A DNA stretch of 64,000 nt, taken from NCBI RefSeq assembly GCF_030915465.1, contig NZ_CP133267.1, forward strand, positions 1,456,001-1,520,000, written 5' to 3'. The DNA comes from Neobacillus sp. PS3-34 (lineage in GTDB: Bacteria > Bacillota > Bacilli > Bacillales > Cytobacillaceae). The translations under genes were made by a program, and so were the position numbers. Below the pieces are notes generated by a model. It was not told where the DNA came from. It was given only the letters and a program-made list of their open reading frames with translations, and did no database searches. Of the stretch, positions 1 through 9,511 are shown piece by piece; positions within the stretch are counted from its first letter, which is position 1, and each line of letters opens with the position of its first letter.

Positions 1-15
1 GGAACATTAATTGTT

Positions 16-44
16 AAAGCCAGCCCCATTGGACTGGCTTTTTT
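16..44. terminator. Intrinsic terminator at left edge
   Basis: The stem AGCCAG/CTGGCT is flanked by A-rich sequence on the left and a T run on the right. It can end a plus-strand gene entering from the left. It may also serve the minus-strand cupin gene, although the T run on that side is short. Confidence 0.7.
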
Positions 45-47
45 CAT

Positions 48-389
48 TTAGATATTTTTCGCGTATTCTTCACCTGGCAACTTGTTTAGTACAACATAAA
101 GGCTTACCGGCTCACTCCCATTGTTTGAAAACGCAAGCTGTTCTTCCCCACTGCAATGAATTAAGTCTGAATCTGAGACTGCTGTTTCCGTATTGTCGAT
201 AGAAATAGTTCCGGTTCCACATAAAACATATAGGTACACCTCTGTGCCAGGGTGCTTATGAGGCGGAAGCTGCTGTCCCGGTAAAAAATTCAATACAAAT
301 GCAGTACTTTCCCCTTTTTTAAAAATAACCCTTTTCGTAAATCTTTCCTCACTATACTCCTGAAAAGTCCTTACAGTTTGCTTTTCCAT
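48..389 (-). CDS. Small cupin-domain protein
   Basis: This 113-residue protein is a single cupin_2 barrel. The first cupin motif is visible as G-x5-H-x-H-x3-E-x6-G, with H44, H46 and E50 as expected metal ligands. There is no signal peptide or extra catalytic domain, so it is probably cytosolic. Small cupins of this kind act as dioxygenases, isomerases or ligand-binding proteins, and the substrate cannot be told from sequence. The start is preceded by AGGAGGA. A perfect Fur-type box lies about 45 bp upstream, so iron-dependent expression is an inference. The gene is monocistronic as far as the window shows. Confidence 0.75.
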   Translation of the reverse strand: MEKQTVRTFQEYSEERFTKRVIFKKGESTAFVLNFLPGQQLPPHKHPGTEVYLYVLCGTGTISIDNTETAVSDSDLIHCSGEEQLAFSNNGSEPVSLYVVLNKLPGEEYAKNI

Positions 390-431
390 TTTACTTTCCT
401 CCTAAGACTTATGATTTAATTAGATTATAAT

Positions 432-446
432 TGAAAATGATTTTCA
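432..446. promoter_or_regulatory. Fur-type box upstream of the cupin gene
   Basis: TGAAAAT-G-ATTTTCA is a perfect 7-1-7 inverted repeat of the Fur-family type (Fur, Zur and PerR share this architecture). It lies about 43-57 bp upstream of the cupin start. The next gene leftward-reading into this area ends at 599, so the cupin is the only plausible target. Confidence 0.65.
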
Positions 447-583
447 TTTAAGTGAGCTGAATCACGTTTATGAAATATTTCCTTCATAGGAATGAATTCA
501 ATGTTCATTAAAACTGTTTTAGGACTCCGTTCGGGACTACCCGCCAATTTCTTAGAATTGTCCGCCTGTTTGAAGTATTATCA

Positions 584-609
584 AAAAAACCAGCCCCGTT
601 AAAGGCTGG
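584..609 (-). terminator. Terminator of the oxoacid oxidoreductase operon
   Basis: On the minus strand CCAGCC pairs with GGCTGG, followed by seven T. The left arm overlaps the last codons of the gamma-subunit gene. Confidence 0.8.
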
Positions 610-1141
610 CCACAAGCGTTGCACCTTTGCGCAACGCCTGCTTGTTAATATCGACCAAATGATGCTTATCCTCTGACAGCACTTTCTTTAACGACTCAAC
701 TACGGATTCCTCCGACAGGATTTGGCTGTACTCAAGATATGCTCCCATTAAAATCATATTCGCAATGCGCGAATTCCCAAGCTCATTCGCTAAATCGGTA
801 GCTCTCACATCAATGATTGTTATATCCTCCCTCATGGATTTCCTGTCCACTAGAGAAGAATTAATAATTAATATTCCACTCGGCCTAACCTTAGGTTCAA
901 ATTTATCAAATGATGGATTATTCAATACGATTGCACATGATGGACTCGATACAAGCGGCGACCCTACCGCAGTATCGCTTACCACAACTGCGCAGTTAGC
1001 TGTCCCGCCCCTTTGCTCCGGTCCATATGATGGCAGCCAGGAAACATTTTTCCCCTCAATCATTCCAGCATAGGCAATTAACTGGCCCATTGACATAACA
1101 CCTTGCCCGCCAAAACCAGCGATAATTAATTCCTCTAGCAC
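599..1141 (-). CDS. 2-oxoacid:acceptor oxidoreductase, gamma subunit
   Basis: The 180-residue protein matches the gamma domain (POR/KOR gamma, PF01558) of thiamine-diphosphate 2-oxoacid:ferredoxin oxidoreductases. It opens with the family hallmark IIAGFGGQGVMSMGQLIA and has WLPSYGPEQRGG a little further on. Subunits delta, alpha and beta lie immediately upstream in the same operon, and the gap to the beta gene is 2 bp, consistent with translational coupling. The complex oxidatively decarboxylates a 2-oxoacid to acyl-CoA, passing electrons to ferredoxin. Substrate (branched-chain oxoacid, 2-oxoglutarate or other) is not decidable from this subunit. The gene is intact and ends at an intrinsic terminator. 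Confidence 0.88.
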   Translation of the reverse strand: MLEELIIAGFGGQGVMSMGQLIAYAGMIEGKNVSWLPSYGPEQRGGTANCAVVVSDTAVGSPLVSSPSCAIVLNNPSFDKFEPKVRPSGILIINSSLVDRKSMREDITIIDVRATDLANELGNSRIANMILMGAYLEYSQILSEESVVESLKKVLSEDKHHLVDINKQALRKGATLVASL

Positions 1142-1143
1142 CG

Positions 1144-1896
1144 TTAATTCCCTCCCTCGGCATTTTTGTACACACCAAGAGGATAAACAGGAACCATTTC
1201 ATCCCTCACCCAGTCGAGGGACTCGTGGGGATCAAGCCCCCAGTTTGTCGGACAGGTAGACAACACTTCTACGAGTGATAGGCCTAATCCTTTTTTTTGC
1301 GTTTCAAAGGCTTTTCGAATCGCCTTTTTTGCCTTTAAAAGATGCGGTACATCATGTGTCGATACTCTTTCGATATACGCTGCCCCTTCCAGGGTAGCAA
1401 GCAATTCAGAAACCCTGATCGGTGACCCTTGTAAACTGCCATCCCTTCCCGCAGGGGTAGTAGCTGTTTTCTGGCCAATTAATGTGGTGGGAGCCATCTG
1501 TCCCCCTGTCATTCCATATATGGCATTATTAACAAAGATCACCGTTATCTTCTCACCGCGGGCCGCTGCATGGATTATTTCGCTTATCCCAATCGAAGCT
1601 AAATCTCCATCTCCCTGATAGGTAAAAACAAAACGGTCTGGAAGGACCCGTTTGATTCCTGTTGCTACTGCCGGAGCGCTGCGATGTGCCGCCTGGGTCA
1701 TATCACAGTTAAAGTACTCATATGAAAGTACGGAGCATCCGACAGACGCTACGCCCACTGTATCTTCCAGGATATTCATTTCCTCCAGCACTTCACCCAC
1801 CATCCTGTGGACAATGCCATGGGTACATCCAGGACAATAATGGGTTGGTTTTTCAGTCAGCCCTATGGTTCGGTCGAATACCGTCTTCATGCTCAT
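1144..1896 (-). CDS. 2-oxoacid:acceptor oxidoreductase, beta (TPP-binding) subunit
   Basis: This 250-residue protein carries the thiamine-diphosphate-binding module. CPGCTHG near residue 22 is the typical cysteine-containing entry of the beta subunit. GDGDLASIG followed by [11 protein letters not shown] about 25 residues later is the TPP/Mg2+ motif (GDG...NN). Together with alpha, gamma and delta it forms the catalytic core. The start overlaps the alpha-subunit stop by 4 bp (ATGA type). A second ATG two codons in is an alternative start. The length is short, as in the VorA/KorB branch of the four-subunit enzymes. Confidence 0.88.
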   Translation of the reverse strand: MSMKTVFDRTIGLTEKPTHYCPGCTHGIVHRMVGEVLEEMNILEDTVGVASVGCSVLSYEYFNCDMTQAAHRSAPAVATGIKRVLPDRFVFTYQGDGDLASIGISEIIHAAARGEKITVIFVNNAIYGMTGGQMAPTTLIGQKTATTPAGRDGSLQGSPIRVSELLATLEGAAYIERVSTHDVPHLLKAKKAIRKAFETQKKGLGLSLVEVLSTCPTNWGLDPHESLDWVRDEMVPVYPLGVYKNAEGGN

Positions 1897-2957
1897 ACCT
1901 CAATCCCCCCGGCAACAGACATAATCTTTTCAAAAACTTCCTCCTGGGTTGGCACCACGCCACCTGTCCGTCCGAAAAAATCAACCGGTGCATCGCCGTT
2001 GACCGCCAGCCTGACATCCTCGACCATTTGCCCCGCACTCATTTCAACTGATATATAGCCTTTCACCCGCGTTCTGGTCTCATCAAACGGTTTTTGTGGA
2101 AAAGGCGAAAGTGTTATCGGCCTGATCATTCCTATTTTGATTCCTTCTTGCCTTGCCCTATTGACGGCATTCATCGCAATTCGGGCCACTGTTCCAAATG
2201 CAACGATGATATAATCGGCATCATGCGTAAAATTCGTTTCATAACGAACCTCAGCCTCTTTTATCTTCGCGAATTTTTTCTGTAGTTGCTGATTGCGATT
2301 TTCAAGGCTTTCAGCATCAAGTTCAAGGGAAGTGATGATTTTCGGGCCTCCATCGCCACGCGTGCCGGTTGTAGCCCAGTTCTTTTCAGGTAAAATCGAA
2401 TCCTTTTGTTCTTTAAATTCTACCGGTTCCATCATCTGGCCGAGCATTCCGTCTCCCATTAAGATGACAGGCGTGCGATAGCGGTCTGCTATATCAAATG
2501 CATCCCTTGTTAAATCCACAATTTCCTGCAGTGTTGATGGAGCTAAAACAGGAATATGGTAGTCGCCATGTCCGCCGCCTTTTGTAACCTGAAAATAGTC
2601 AGACTGGGCAGGCTGAATATTCCCCAATCCTGGACCGCCACGAACCACGTTCACAATGACTGCCGGCAGTTCAGAACCAACCATATAGGAAATGCCCTCC
2701 TGCTTTAAACTAAAGCCAGGACTGGAGGAGGAAGTCATGACCCGGACTCCCGTACCAGCAGCTCCGTAAACCATATTAATAGCAGCAATTTCACTCTCCG
2801 CCTGCAGGAATAGCCCGCCAACCTCTGGAAGTCTCCTTGCCATATAAGCAACCAATTCACTTTGCGGGGTGATCGGGTATCCAAAAAAATACTTACAGCC
2901 GGCATGGACAGCCGCCTCAGCAATTACTTCATTGCCTTTCATGAGAACTTTCCCCAT
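1893..2957 (-). CDS. vorB: 2-oxoacid:acceptor oxidoreductase, alpha subunit (VorB-like)
   Basis: The 354-residue protein matches the alpha subunit, comprising the pyrimidine-binding domain ([21 protein letters not shown] near the start, with the conserved GYPITPQSE) and transketolase-like domain II towards the C-terminus. The length fits VorB/KorA of four-subunit enzymes rather than fused pyruvate:ferredoxin oxidoreductase. It is placed between the ferredoxin-like delta gene (18 bp upstream) and the beta gene (4-bp overlap). The name vorB is by family resemblance. 2-oxoglutarate as the physiological substrate is equally possible. Confidence 0.88.
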   Translation of the reverse strand: MGKVLMKGNEVIAEAAVHAGCKYFFGYPITPQSELVAYMARRLPEVGGLFLQAESEIAAINMVYGAAGTGVRVMTSSSSPGFSLKQEGISYMVGSELPAVIVNVVRGGPGLGNIQPAQSDYFQVTKGGGHGDYHIPVLAPSTLQEIVDLTRDAFDIADRYRTPVILMGDGMLGQMMEPVEFKEQKDSILPEKNWATTGTRGDGGPKIITSLELDAESLENRNQQLQKKFAKIKEAEVRYETNFTHDADYIIVAFGTVARIAMNAVNRARQEGIKIGMIRPITLSPFPQKPFDETRTRVKGYISVEMSAGQMVEDVRLAVNGDAPVDFFGRTGGVVPTQEEVFEKIMSVAGGIEV

Positions 2958-2975
2958 CTTTTTTGCTCCTTCCTA

Positions 2976-3209
2976 TTACATCGTTTGTTTTTTCTTTTCA
3001 GGGCGTAAAACAGTTATCACCTGATCGGGGCAAACCTGGCCACATTTTGCGCAGCTGATGCACTCTTCCTGCGCCTCAACCCTAGCGGGACGATACCCCT
3101 TGCCATTTAAATAGTCTGCCAGATAAATAACATTTGTTGGACAAACGTTTACGCAAAGGCTGCACGATTTGCACAAATCTTCTCTGAAAACAACTCTTTT
3201 CTCCATCAT
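2976..3209 (-). CDS. Ferredoxin-like delta subunit, 2x[4Fe-4S]
   Basis: This 77-residue protein has two complete CxxCxxCxxxCP clusters: CKSCSLCVNVCP near residue 13 and CISCAKCGQVCP near residue 50. It would relay electrons from the TPP site of the 2-oxoacid oxidoreductase to free ferredoxin. It is the second gene of the operon, 13 bp after the P-loop gene and 18 bp before the alpha gene. The start follows a GGAGGATG sequence. Confidence 0.9.
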   Translation of the reverse strand: MMEKRVVFREDLCKSCSLCVNVCPTNVIYLADYLNGKGYRPARVEAQEECISCAKCGQVCPDQVITVLRPEKKKQTM

Positions 3210-3222
3210 TCATCCTCCTCTT

Positions 3223-3896
3223 TCATGCTTCCCAAGGGACTTTCATATAACGATCGATAAAAATTGCATTCTGACAGCTTAAAAATTGTTCCGCACTTTC
3301 TCTTAAGTGTGCAGAAATGCAAGAATATAAAAACGGGATGTCCATCTGTTTTGATAAATCTGAGGCTATAGCTGTCCCGTTAAGTATCTCTTCCATTGTG
3401 GTTGCAATCCCTGTATTGGAATTATTAATAATGCCGGACACCTTTAAACGGGAGGCTTTTTCAATTTGCTTAATTGTAAAAGCAGCACCTTCTGCCGTAC
3501 TTACATACGGACGATTCGCATTTAGCACAAACAGCATTTCAGGCCAAAGTCCTTCCACTCGTTATAATATTGTCCAAGGGCGGTTGCCCCGTCCTTATCA
3601 CCGCCTGCATCCACTATAATCCTGTAGGAGGGGTCATGGATAACCCTGTATATTTCTCCCGAAACTACAGGAAGATCCGCGGAGGATAATTTACCCTTGG
3701 GAGCAATTAATTCAATCCCCTTTTGCTTGAATACACCGCCTGCATCTCGAGTTCGAAAGTATGGATTGATGACATCGAGATCACAAATAGCCACTTTGTT
3801 GTAATTTTCCCTCTCAGAGAGAGCCATATTTATGGCAATTTCCGTTTTGCCGCTGCCAAAGTGCCCAGAAAGAATTGTTATTTTATTTTTTTCCAA
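3223..3896 (-). CDS. P-loop ATPase (CobQ/MinD-like), frameshifted
   Basis: The N-terminal part carries the Walker A motif SGHFGSGKTE at residues 10-19 and the DLDVINPYFR sequence typical of a SIMIBI-type ATPase. The second part continues in another frame from WPEMLFVLNANRP. Adding one T in the TTT run near 3542 joins them (NEWKDF-WPEM) to give about 225 residues. The start is TTG, chosen because GGAGGAC precedes it at good spacing. It is the first gene of the oxidoreductase operon. Its role may be cluster or cofactor handling for the complex, which is inference only. The break is more likely a sequence error than a real mutation. Confidence 0.7.
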
Positions 3897-4042
3897 GTGC
3901 TGTCCTCCTCACCAACTTAACGAAAACGCTTACAAAACATATCTGGTATCCTTTCATCCTCATTATAAATGGAGCCTATGGAATGACGCTTTGACTATTA
4001 TCACACTTCACAAAGCCGACAACTGCAGAAAATATCAACTAA

Positions 4043-4074
4043 AAAAAGGAAGTTCAATAGAGAACTCCCTTTAA
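4043..4074 (-). terminator. Terminator after the 106-aa hypothetical gene
   Basis: On the minus strand AAGGGAGTTC pairs with GAACTTCCTT around a 6-nt loop, followed by a T run. There is one G-T wobble in the stem. Confidence 0.75.
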
Positions 4075-4391
4075 AACATATAGGATAGGATTACTTTCTG
4101 AGGCATATCTTGTTCGCTGTAGGTTTTCTTTTTTAGACGTTCACATGAAGGCATTTCATAAGAAAAATCTTCAACTGCGGAAGGGATGAGACCCTCTTTT
4201 TTCAGACGGCCAAAAACCTTTTGCATGGCATCTTCAGATGAAATTATTATTTCGGAATCGCCTTCCTTGAAGCCTTCTACACAAGTTTCTACGATATTTT
4301 CATCGATTTTTTCCTGAGCGAAAACCAGCTTTGCACCTGCCATTTTTTCCACTTCATCATTTTCCAGTTCAATAATAGTAGTTATATTCAT
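4071..4391 (-). CDS. Hypothetical protein, 106 aa
   Basis: I do not recognise the family. The start is placed at the ATG at 4391 because GGAGGTG lies 11 bp before it. An upstream in-frame ATG at 4409 overlaps that ribosome binding site and is unlikely. The protein is acidic in the first two thirds, with no membrane segment, signal peptide or cysteine cluster. It is monocistronic, between the oxidoreductase operon and the chemoreceptor gene, and has its own terminator. Nothing in the context indicates a function. Confidence 0.6.
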   Translation of the reverse strand: MNITTIIELENDEVEKMAGAKLVFAQEKIDENIVETCVEGFKEGDSEIIISSEDAMQKVFGRLKKEGLIPSAVEDFSYEMPSCERLKKKTYSEQDMPQKVILSYMF

Positions 4392-4529
4392 TTTGATGAG
4401 CACCTCCATCGTTATATACTCCTATTATAAAAAAATAACTAAGCCATGGATGCTGTAAACGGCTTAATTCATTCTTTATTCAAATGTTTATGACAAAATT
4501 ACGTCTTTTTCGCAAGTCCATTGAAATGC

Positions 4530-4566
4530 AAAAAAGGCGAGTTTTCTTTAAACTCGCCTTTTTTTA
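4530..4566. terminator. Bidirectional terminator after the chemoreceptor gene
   Basis: AAAAGGCGAGTTT and AAACTCGCCTTTTTTT form a symmetric stem with A and T runs on both sides. It ends the minus-strand chemoreceptor transcript and could work in both directions. Confidence 0.85.
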
Positions 4567-4578
4567 TATCATCAACTT

Positions 4579-6267
4579 TTATAACTTAAATCTGGATACG
4601 ACTGTTTGCAGTTCTTCTGCTAATTTCGAAAGAGATTCAGCCGATGAGGAAACTTCCTCCATGGTCGCAAGCTGTTCTTCTGTAGCGGCAGAGCTTTCCT
4701 GTCCGGCTGCCGCATTTTGCTCGGATATTTCTTTAACAAGCATGACTGCTTCCATAATTTGATCACTTGATGCAGCTAGCTGCTGAACAGAAGAGGAAAC
4801 AGCCTCTACTTTTTCTGAAACTTCATTGATTGATGATGCGATAAGATTAAATGCGCTGCTTGCTTCCGTTGTTTCTCTTAAACCTTCTGAAACCTGGACG
4901 TTCCCATCTTCCATTGCTAAAACAGCCTGCTTGGTTTCCTGCTGAATCAGGCCAATCATCTGAGTAATTTGGTCTGCCGACTTCTTTGACTCTTCTGCCA
5001 GTTTTCGAACTTCATCCGCTACAACTGCAAACCCTTTTCCCATTTCTCCCGCCCTTGCTGCCTCAATAGCCGCGTTTAAAGCCAATAAATTAGTTTGATC
5101 GGCGATTCCAGTAATGATCGTGACAATTTTGCTGATATCCATGGAACGCTCTTCAAGTGAATGAATGTATACTGAAGCTCTGCCCACAGACTCATTAATT
5201 AGATTGATTTGATTTACAACATTGTTAACAGATACAGCACCGCGGCTTGTAAGATTTGAAGCTTGTTCGGATGCCTTCAGCATCGTTTCACTCCCTGAAG
5301 CAATTTGCTGGATGCTTCCAGCCATTTCTCCTACCGAAGAAGAAACCTCCTGAAATCGTGCAAGCTGCTGCTCTGTCCCTGCAGCATGAAGCTGTGTATT
5401 TTCAGCTATTTGTTGAGCTGCAAGGGAACTTTGATCTGCACTCGCTGCCAATTGTGCACTGCTAGACGCTACATGTGAGGATGATTCCATTACCTGGTGT
5501 ATAACCATACGCATATTGCTTTTCATTTTGTTCAAAGCCAGTACAAGTAATCCGATTTCGTCCTTATTTTTCACCATCACTTCTTCAATCGCTAAATTTC
5601 CTTCTGCAATTTCTTCGATTGCTTTAGAAGCCTTAATGACTGGTTTTGAAATAGATCTGCTGATAAGGAAGGCAACAACTGATCCGACAGCCAGTGCTGC
5701 TAGACTGATGATGACAACCACCAGCTTTACTGCATTTGCTTTGTTTGAAGTATCGTTGATTCCTTTATGTAATTGTGTTTCCTGATATTTGGTGAAGTCT
5801 TCAATTTTACTGCTGAATTCAGCACCTAATGTGTTTCCGGTTGTATTTACGATATCAAGGTACCGGGGATCATCTTGTTGCTTAAATTCTATCTCCTTAT
5901 CTGCCACTTTCTTATTTCTAATATGAAGAATTCCCAGCTCATGAATCATACTTTTAGACGTCTTGTTCGTAGATGCATCAGCAAGCTTATTAAGAGCAAG
6001 ATCGAACTTCTTTGCAAAAGAATGATAGTCATCAATATGGGAGGTATTCCCTGTAATGAGATATCCTCTGATCGCGTTGGATTCCTTCAATTGATATTTT
6101 TGAAGATTCTCCACAAGCAGGACCTTAGATACTCTGTCACCCATTAAATTAGAGTAGGTAGTGTTTACAGATCCAATTTCTAAAAATGAAATTATACCAA
6201 CTGCTCCCAAAAGCAAAAGGACAGACAAAAATCCCCCTAGTAATTTTTTTGCCACAGTCATTTTCAT
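4579..6267 (-). CDS. Methyl-accepting chemotaxis protein
   Basis: This is a transmembrane chemoreceptor of 562 residues from the chosen start. In order: TM1 at about residues 7-28, a four-helix-bundle periplasmic-type sensor domain of about 150 residues, TM2 at about 180-203, a HAMP domain ([20 protein letters not shown]), and a long coiled-coil signalling domain. The conserved hairpin tip is present: [20 protein letters not shown] followed by [15 protein letters not shown]. The start at 6267 was chosen because AGAGGAG precedes it; the longer frame starts six codons earlier. No C-terminal CheR-docking pentapeptide is seen. Expression is predicted to be controlled by the c-di-GMP-I riboswitch in its leader, linking chemotaxis to the motile/sessile switch. 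Confidence 0.93.
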   Translation of the reverse strand: MKMTVAKKLLGGFLSVLLLLGAVGIISFLEIGSVNTTYSNLMGDRVSKVLLVENLQKYQLKESNAIRGYLITGNTSHIDDYHSFAKKFDLALNKLADASTNKTSKSMIHELGILHIRNKKVADKEIEFKQQDDPRYLDIVNTTGNTLGAEFSSKIEDFTKYQETQLHKGINDTSNKANAVKLVVVIISLAALAVGSVVAFLISRSISKPVIKASKAIEEIAEGNLAIEEVMVKNKDEIGLLVLALNKMKSNMRMVIHQVMESSSHVASSSAQLAASADQSSLAAQQIAENTQLHAAGTEQQLARFQEVSSSVGEMAGSIQQIASGSETMLKASEQASNLTSRGAVSVNNVVNQINLINESVGRASVYIHSLEERSMDISKIVTIITGIADQTNLLALNAAIEAARAGEMGKGFAVVADEVRKLAEESKKSADQITQMIGLIQQETKQAVLAMEDGNVQVSEGLRETTEASSAFNLIASSINEVSEKVEAVSSSVQQLAASSDQIMEAVMLVKEISEQNAAAGQESSAATEEQLATMEEVSSSAESLSKLAEELQTVVSRFKL

Positions 6268-6314
6268 GTTTGCTCCTCTTTCCATGTTGTAATTGAAGAA
6301 AACCTTTTAGGCAA

Positions 6315-6340
6315 AATAAAAACTGCCTTTTAAGGGCAGC
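6315..6340 (-). terminator. Riboswitch expression-platform terminator
   Basis: On the minus strand CTGCC-CTTAAAA-GGCAG is followed by TTTTTATTTT. It sits between the c-di-GMP aptamer and the chemoreceptor ribosome binding site, the usual position of a transcription-attenuating platform. Confidence 0.75.
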
Positions 6341-6370
6341 AGTCAAAAACAATGTATGCTCTTGGGCAAA

Positions 6371-6457
6371 CAATTGCTGCAACTGGCTGGCATTTCCGTT
6401 TAAAGACTTAGCCCCTTTAGTTTTGCGTCCCATCCTTTCAAATGGTTTGCCAATTAT
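6371..6457 (-). promoter_or_regulatory. c-di-GMP-I (GEMM-I) riboswitch
   Basis: The minus strand reads GGCAAACCATTTGAAAGG, then GGGACGCAAAACTAAAGGGG with CTAA, then ATGCCAGCCAGTTGC. This matches the class I consensus: GGCAAACC, GAAA tetraloop region, the invariant GGGACGCAAA, and a 3' GCCAGTTGC segment. TAATTG and CAATT near the ends close P1. It is followed by a terminator and the chemoreceptor gene. A 94-codon frame covering this region is only a by-product of the RNA. Confidence 0.88.
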
Positions 6458-6639
6458 GTATCTAAGAATATTTTACTATAATAATCCTGTTTTAGGAACG
6501 CATTTCCTCATTTAATCAATTAGTAGTGAAAAACTAATTATTTTTATTCCGCTGCCAATTTCACAGTGTTCATATTTTTTACGATCATAACAAATACTAT
6601 GTCCACTTGTTGGAAATGACAATTAAGGAGGTATTTGTT

Positions 6640-8602
6640 TTGCACAAAAGACGGCTATATTTTACCCTGCTGCTAATTGCAATTCTATTTTGGCAATTTT
6701 CTCCTTCCTTCTCCTATTCTGCACCGCCTGATGGCAAGCCAATTGCCACAGTAAATCTTCGCTTGCTTGAAACAACAGACCTGCACGTTTACTTAGCAAA
6801 TTATGATTATTACCAAGCAAAAGAGGACAACAAAGTAGGCCTGGTAAAAACAGCTACACTAATAAAACAGGCCGGAATGAAGCAAAAAATTCTCTTTTGT
6901 TTGATACGGGGGACCATTTGCAGGGCAATCCTTTAGGTGAGTACGTTGCAAAGATAAAAGGGATGACGCCGGATATATCCATCCCGTCTACCGCGCCTTC
7001 AACATGCTTGGCTATGACGTCTTTACTCTGGGAAACCATGAATTTAATTATGGTTTGGACTTTTTAAATTCAGCACTTAAGGGAGCGAAAATGCCCGCAG
7101 TCAATTCCAATGTATATAGCGCCAATAAAAAAACAAATTATTTTAAGCCCTACGTTATCCTACAGAGAACCGTTACTGATGATAAAGGAAAAAAACATTC
7201 CCTTAGGATCGGTGTAATCGGATTCATTCCCCCACAACTTATGGAGTGGGATAAAGAAAAGCTTGAAGGAAAAGTTCATGCCAGATCAATCTTGGAGTCG
7301 GCTAAAAAGTTTGTTCCTATCATGAAAAAGAAGGGTTCTGATATCATTGTAGCCCTCGCCCACACCGGGATTAGTTCAGAGCCATATACCGCTAAAATGG
7401 AAAATGCAGCTTATTATCTAACAAAAATTGAAGGTATTGATGCCATTTTAACAGGCCATTCTCATAAGGTGTTTCCTGGTCCCCTATACAAAGATTTGCC
7501 TGCCGCAAATCTTGTAAACGGCACAATAAACAGCAAGCCTGTTGTCATGGCGGGATCCTATGGCAATAACCTTGGAATTATTGATCTCAAGCTTCAAAAA
7601 GACCATGGAAAGTGGATCGTAGTACAAAGTAAAGCTTCTACACGCCCTATTAGTGATGAAAATGGAAATTCACTTGTAAAGGTGGATGAACCTCTATTTA
7701 AAGAAATAGAGCCAGAACACAAAGCAACAATAGAATATGTCAATAAGCCAATCGGTAAAACATCCTCACCCATTTATAGTTATTTTTCTCTCGTTCAGGA
7801 TGACTACTCTGTCCAGATTGTTAATCAAGCGCAATCTAATTATTTACAAAGAGTGTTAAAAGACGCCCGTTATAGCAAGTATGCCGGCATTCCTATTCTT
7901 TCTGCGGCAGCACCTTTTAAAGCAGGCGGAAGAGGCACTGCCTATTACACAGACATACCAGCGGGAACTTTAGCAATAAAAAATATTACTGATTTGTACC
8001 TTTATCCCAATACGTTACAGGCAGTACTTATAAACGGAGCACAATTGAAGGAATGGCTCGAAATGAGTGCCGGACAGTTCCAGCAAATCATTCCTGCCAA
8101 GGGAGGCGAACAGCAGCTCATCAATCCTGATTTTCGCTCCTCAAGCTTCGATGTAATTGACGGGGTAAATTATCAAGTGGATGTCACAAAGCCTGCAAAA
8201 TATGATCCTTCTGAAAATCTTATTAATGCCGGTTCAAACAGGATTTTAAAGTTAACCTATAAAGGGAAGCCAGTTACACCTGATCAAAAGTTTATCATAG
8301 CTACAAACAATTACAGAGCATCAAGCAAAACGTATCCTGGTGTCAGCAGAGGAGAAATCATTTATCGTTCTCCTGACGAAAACAAGCAGATCGTAGCTGA
8401 TTATATCAAAGAAAACAAAACAATTAACCCTACGGCTGACAAAAACTGGGCTATTGCCCCCATCAAGGGTAATGTTACGACGGTTTTTAACTCATCACCT
8501 GAGGCAAAAAAGTATGCACTCCAATCGAAAAATATAACGTATATCGGTCCATCATTTGGAGGCTTTGCGAAATATACCATTAACCTTGAAACTGGAGAAT
8601 AA
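6640..8602 (+). CDS. Secreted 2',3'-cyclic-nucleotide phosphodiesterase / 5'-nucleotidase, frameshifted twice
   Basis: This is a metallophosphoesterase plus 5'-nucleotidase C-terminal domain protein, about 650 residues when joined. The start is TTG at 6640, after AAGGAGG with 8-bp spacing. A signal peptide follows (LYFTLLLIAILFWQFSPS). Metal-site motifs are LLETTDLH near the N-terminus, FDTGDHLQGNP (in another frame at about 6900-6935), TLGNHEFNYG and ALAHTG plus LTGHSH. The reading frame shifts near 6886 and again near 6978; each is mended by one added base. The protein would release phosphate and nucleoside from extracellular nucleotides. No LPxTG anchor is seen. It diverges from the chemoreceptor. 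Confidence 0.82.
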
Positions 8603-8609
8603 GAATAAT

Positions 8610-8636
8610 GGGACCGGGCAGAATTTGCCCGGTCCC
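8610..8636. terminator. Strong GC-rich hairpin between convergent genes
   Basis: GGGACCGGGCA and TGCCCGGTCCC form a perfect 11-bp stem with a 5-nt loop. No T run follows, so it may act as a transcript-end stabiliser or a weak bidirectional terminator between the nucleotidase and SDR genes. Confidence 0.6.
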
Positions 8637-8652
8637 ATAGGATATTGGGCGG

Positions 8653-9437
8653 CTAGGAGTCCAGCCTTTCCTGCACTTTCCTGACTACACTTGTTACCAT
8701 TTTCCTTGGCATAAATCGAACACTTGCAGCTAGCAGCTTGTTTTTGAAACCAGGAATAATCACTGTTTTCTTATTAAAAAGCTGCGTATACCCGATATCA
8801 ACAACCGTCTTTACATCCATTACGCTGCTGGCGAAAAGCTTAGATTCTTCCAGGTTTGCCGCCTTTGAAAAACCTGTTTCGGTGGCTCCGGGGCAGAGAG
8901 CCGAGACCGTCACCCCGGTACCCTTCAATTCATTTTCCAATGCTTCTGTAAAAGATAGCACATATGCCTTTGTAGCATAATAGACTGCCATTAAAGGCCT
9001 GGCTGAAACGCAGCGGTAGAAGCGATGTTTAGAATTTTGCCTTGATTTCGCTGTATCATTCCTCCTAAAAATAGCTTGGTCATGTGGGTCAATGTTTTTA
9101 CATTCAAATCAATCATATTTAGTTCCCTGTTCAAATCCGTGCCGGTAAATTCTCCGAACAATCCAAAGCCTGCATTATTAACAAGAATGTCCACATTGAT
9201 TTTTTTTACTGAGAGTTCCTGATATAACTTCTCAACATTCTCCTGAACGGATAAATCAAACGGGAAAATTAAAACATTGTTTGAGTATTTAGATTCCAGT
9301 TCATTTTTTAAAAATTGAAGCTTCTCTTCGTTCCTCGCTGCTAAAATAAGATCATATCCGTCCTCAGCAAATCTTCTCGCAAATTCTTCCCCTATTCCAC
9401 CAGATGCTCCAGTAATTAGTACACTGCCTTTTTTCAT
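8653..9437 (-). CDS. Short-chain dehydrogenase/reductase, frameshifted
   Basis: The joined protein is about 262 residues. The N-terminal part has the Rossmann glycine motif TGASGGIG, the NNAG motif and the catalytic serine region NIASTAAF. After a frame change near 8995 the second part gives YYATKAYV, with the Tyr-x3-Lys catalytic pair. One added base joins QPG to PLMAVYYATK. It belongs to the classical SDR group, close to the YqjQ/DltE-like oxidoreductases, with unknown substrate. The upstream region carries a 16-bp operator also found before the neighbouring ArsR gene, so it is probably ArsR-repressed. Confidence 0.8.
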
Positions 9438-9462
9438 AAAAATCTCCCCTTTAATTTTAAAT

Positions 9463-9478
9463 GTTTAAACACTTGAAC
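9463..9478. promoter_or_regulatory. Putative ArsR operator, SDR promoter
   Basis: GTTTAA-ACAC-TTGAAC is a 6-4-6 inverted repeat with one mismatch. It resembles the sites at 9843-9858 and 25951-25966 and lies about 26 bp upstream of the SDR start. Confidence 0.6.
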
Positions 9479-9511
9479 GTAAACTGTTTATTTTTTGCCT
9501 TCAGGGTTTTC

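Noticed and set aside
6149..6433. 94-codon minus-strand frame covering the chemoreceptor leader
   Set aside because: It translates the c-di-GMP-I riboswitch and its terminator; no ribosome binding site, and it overlaps the chemoreceptor start.
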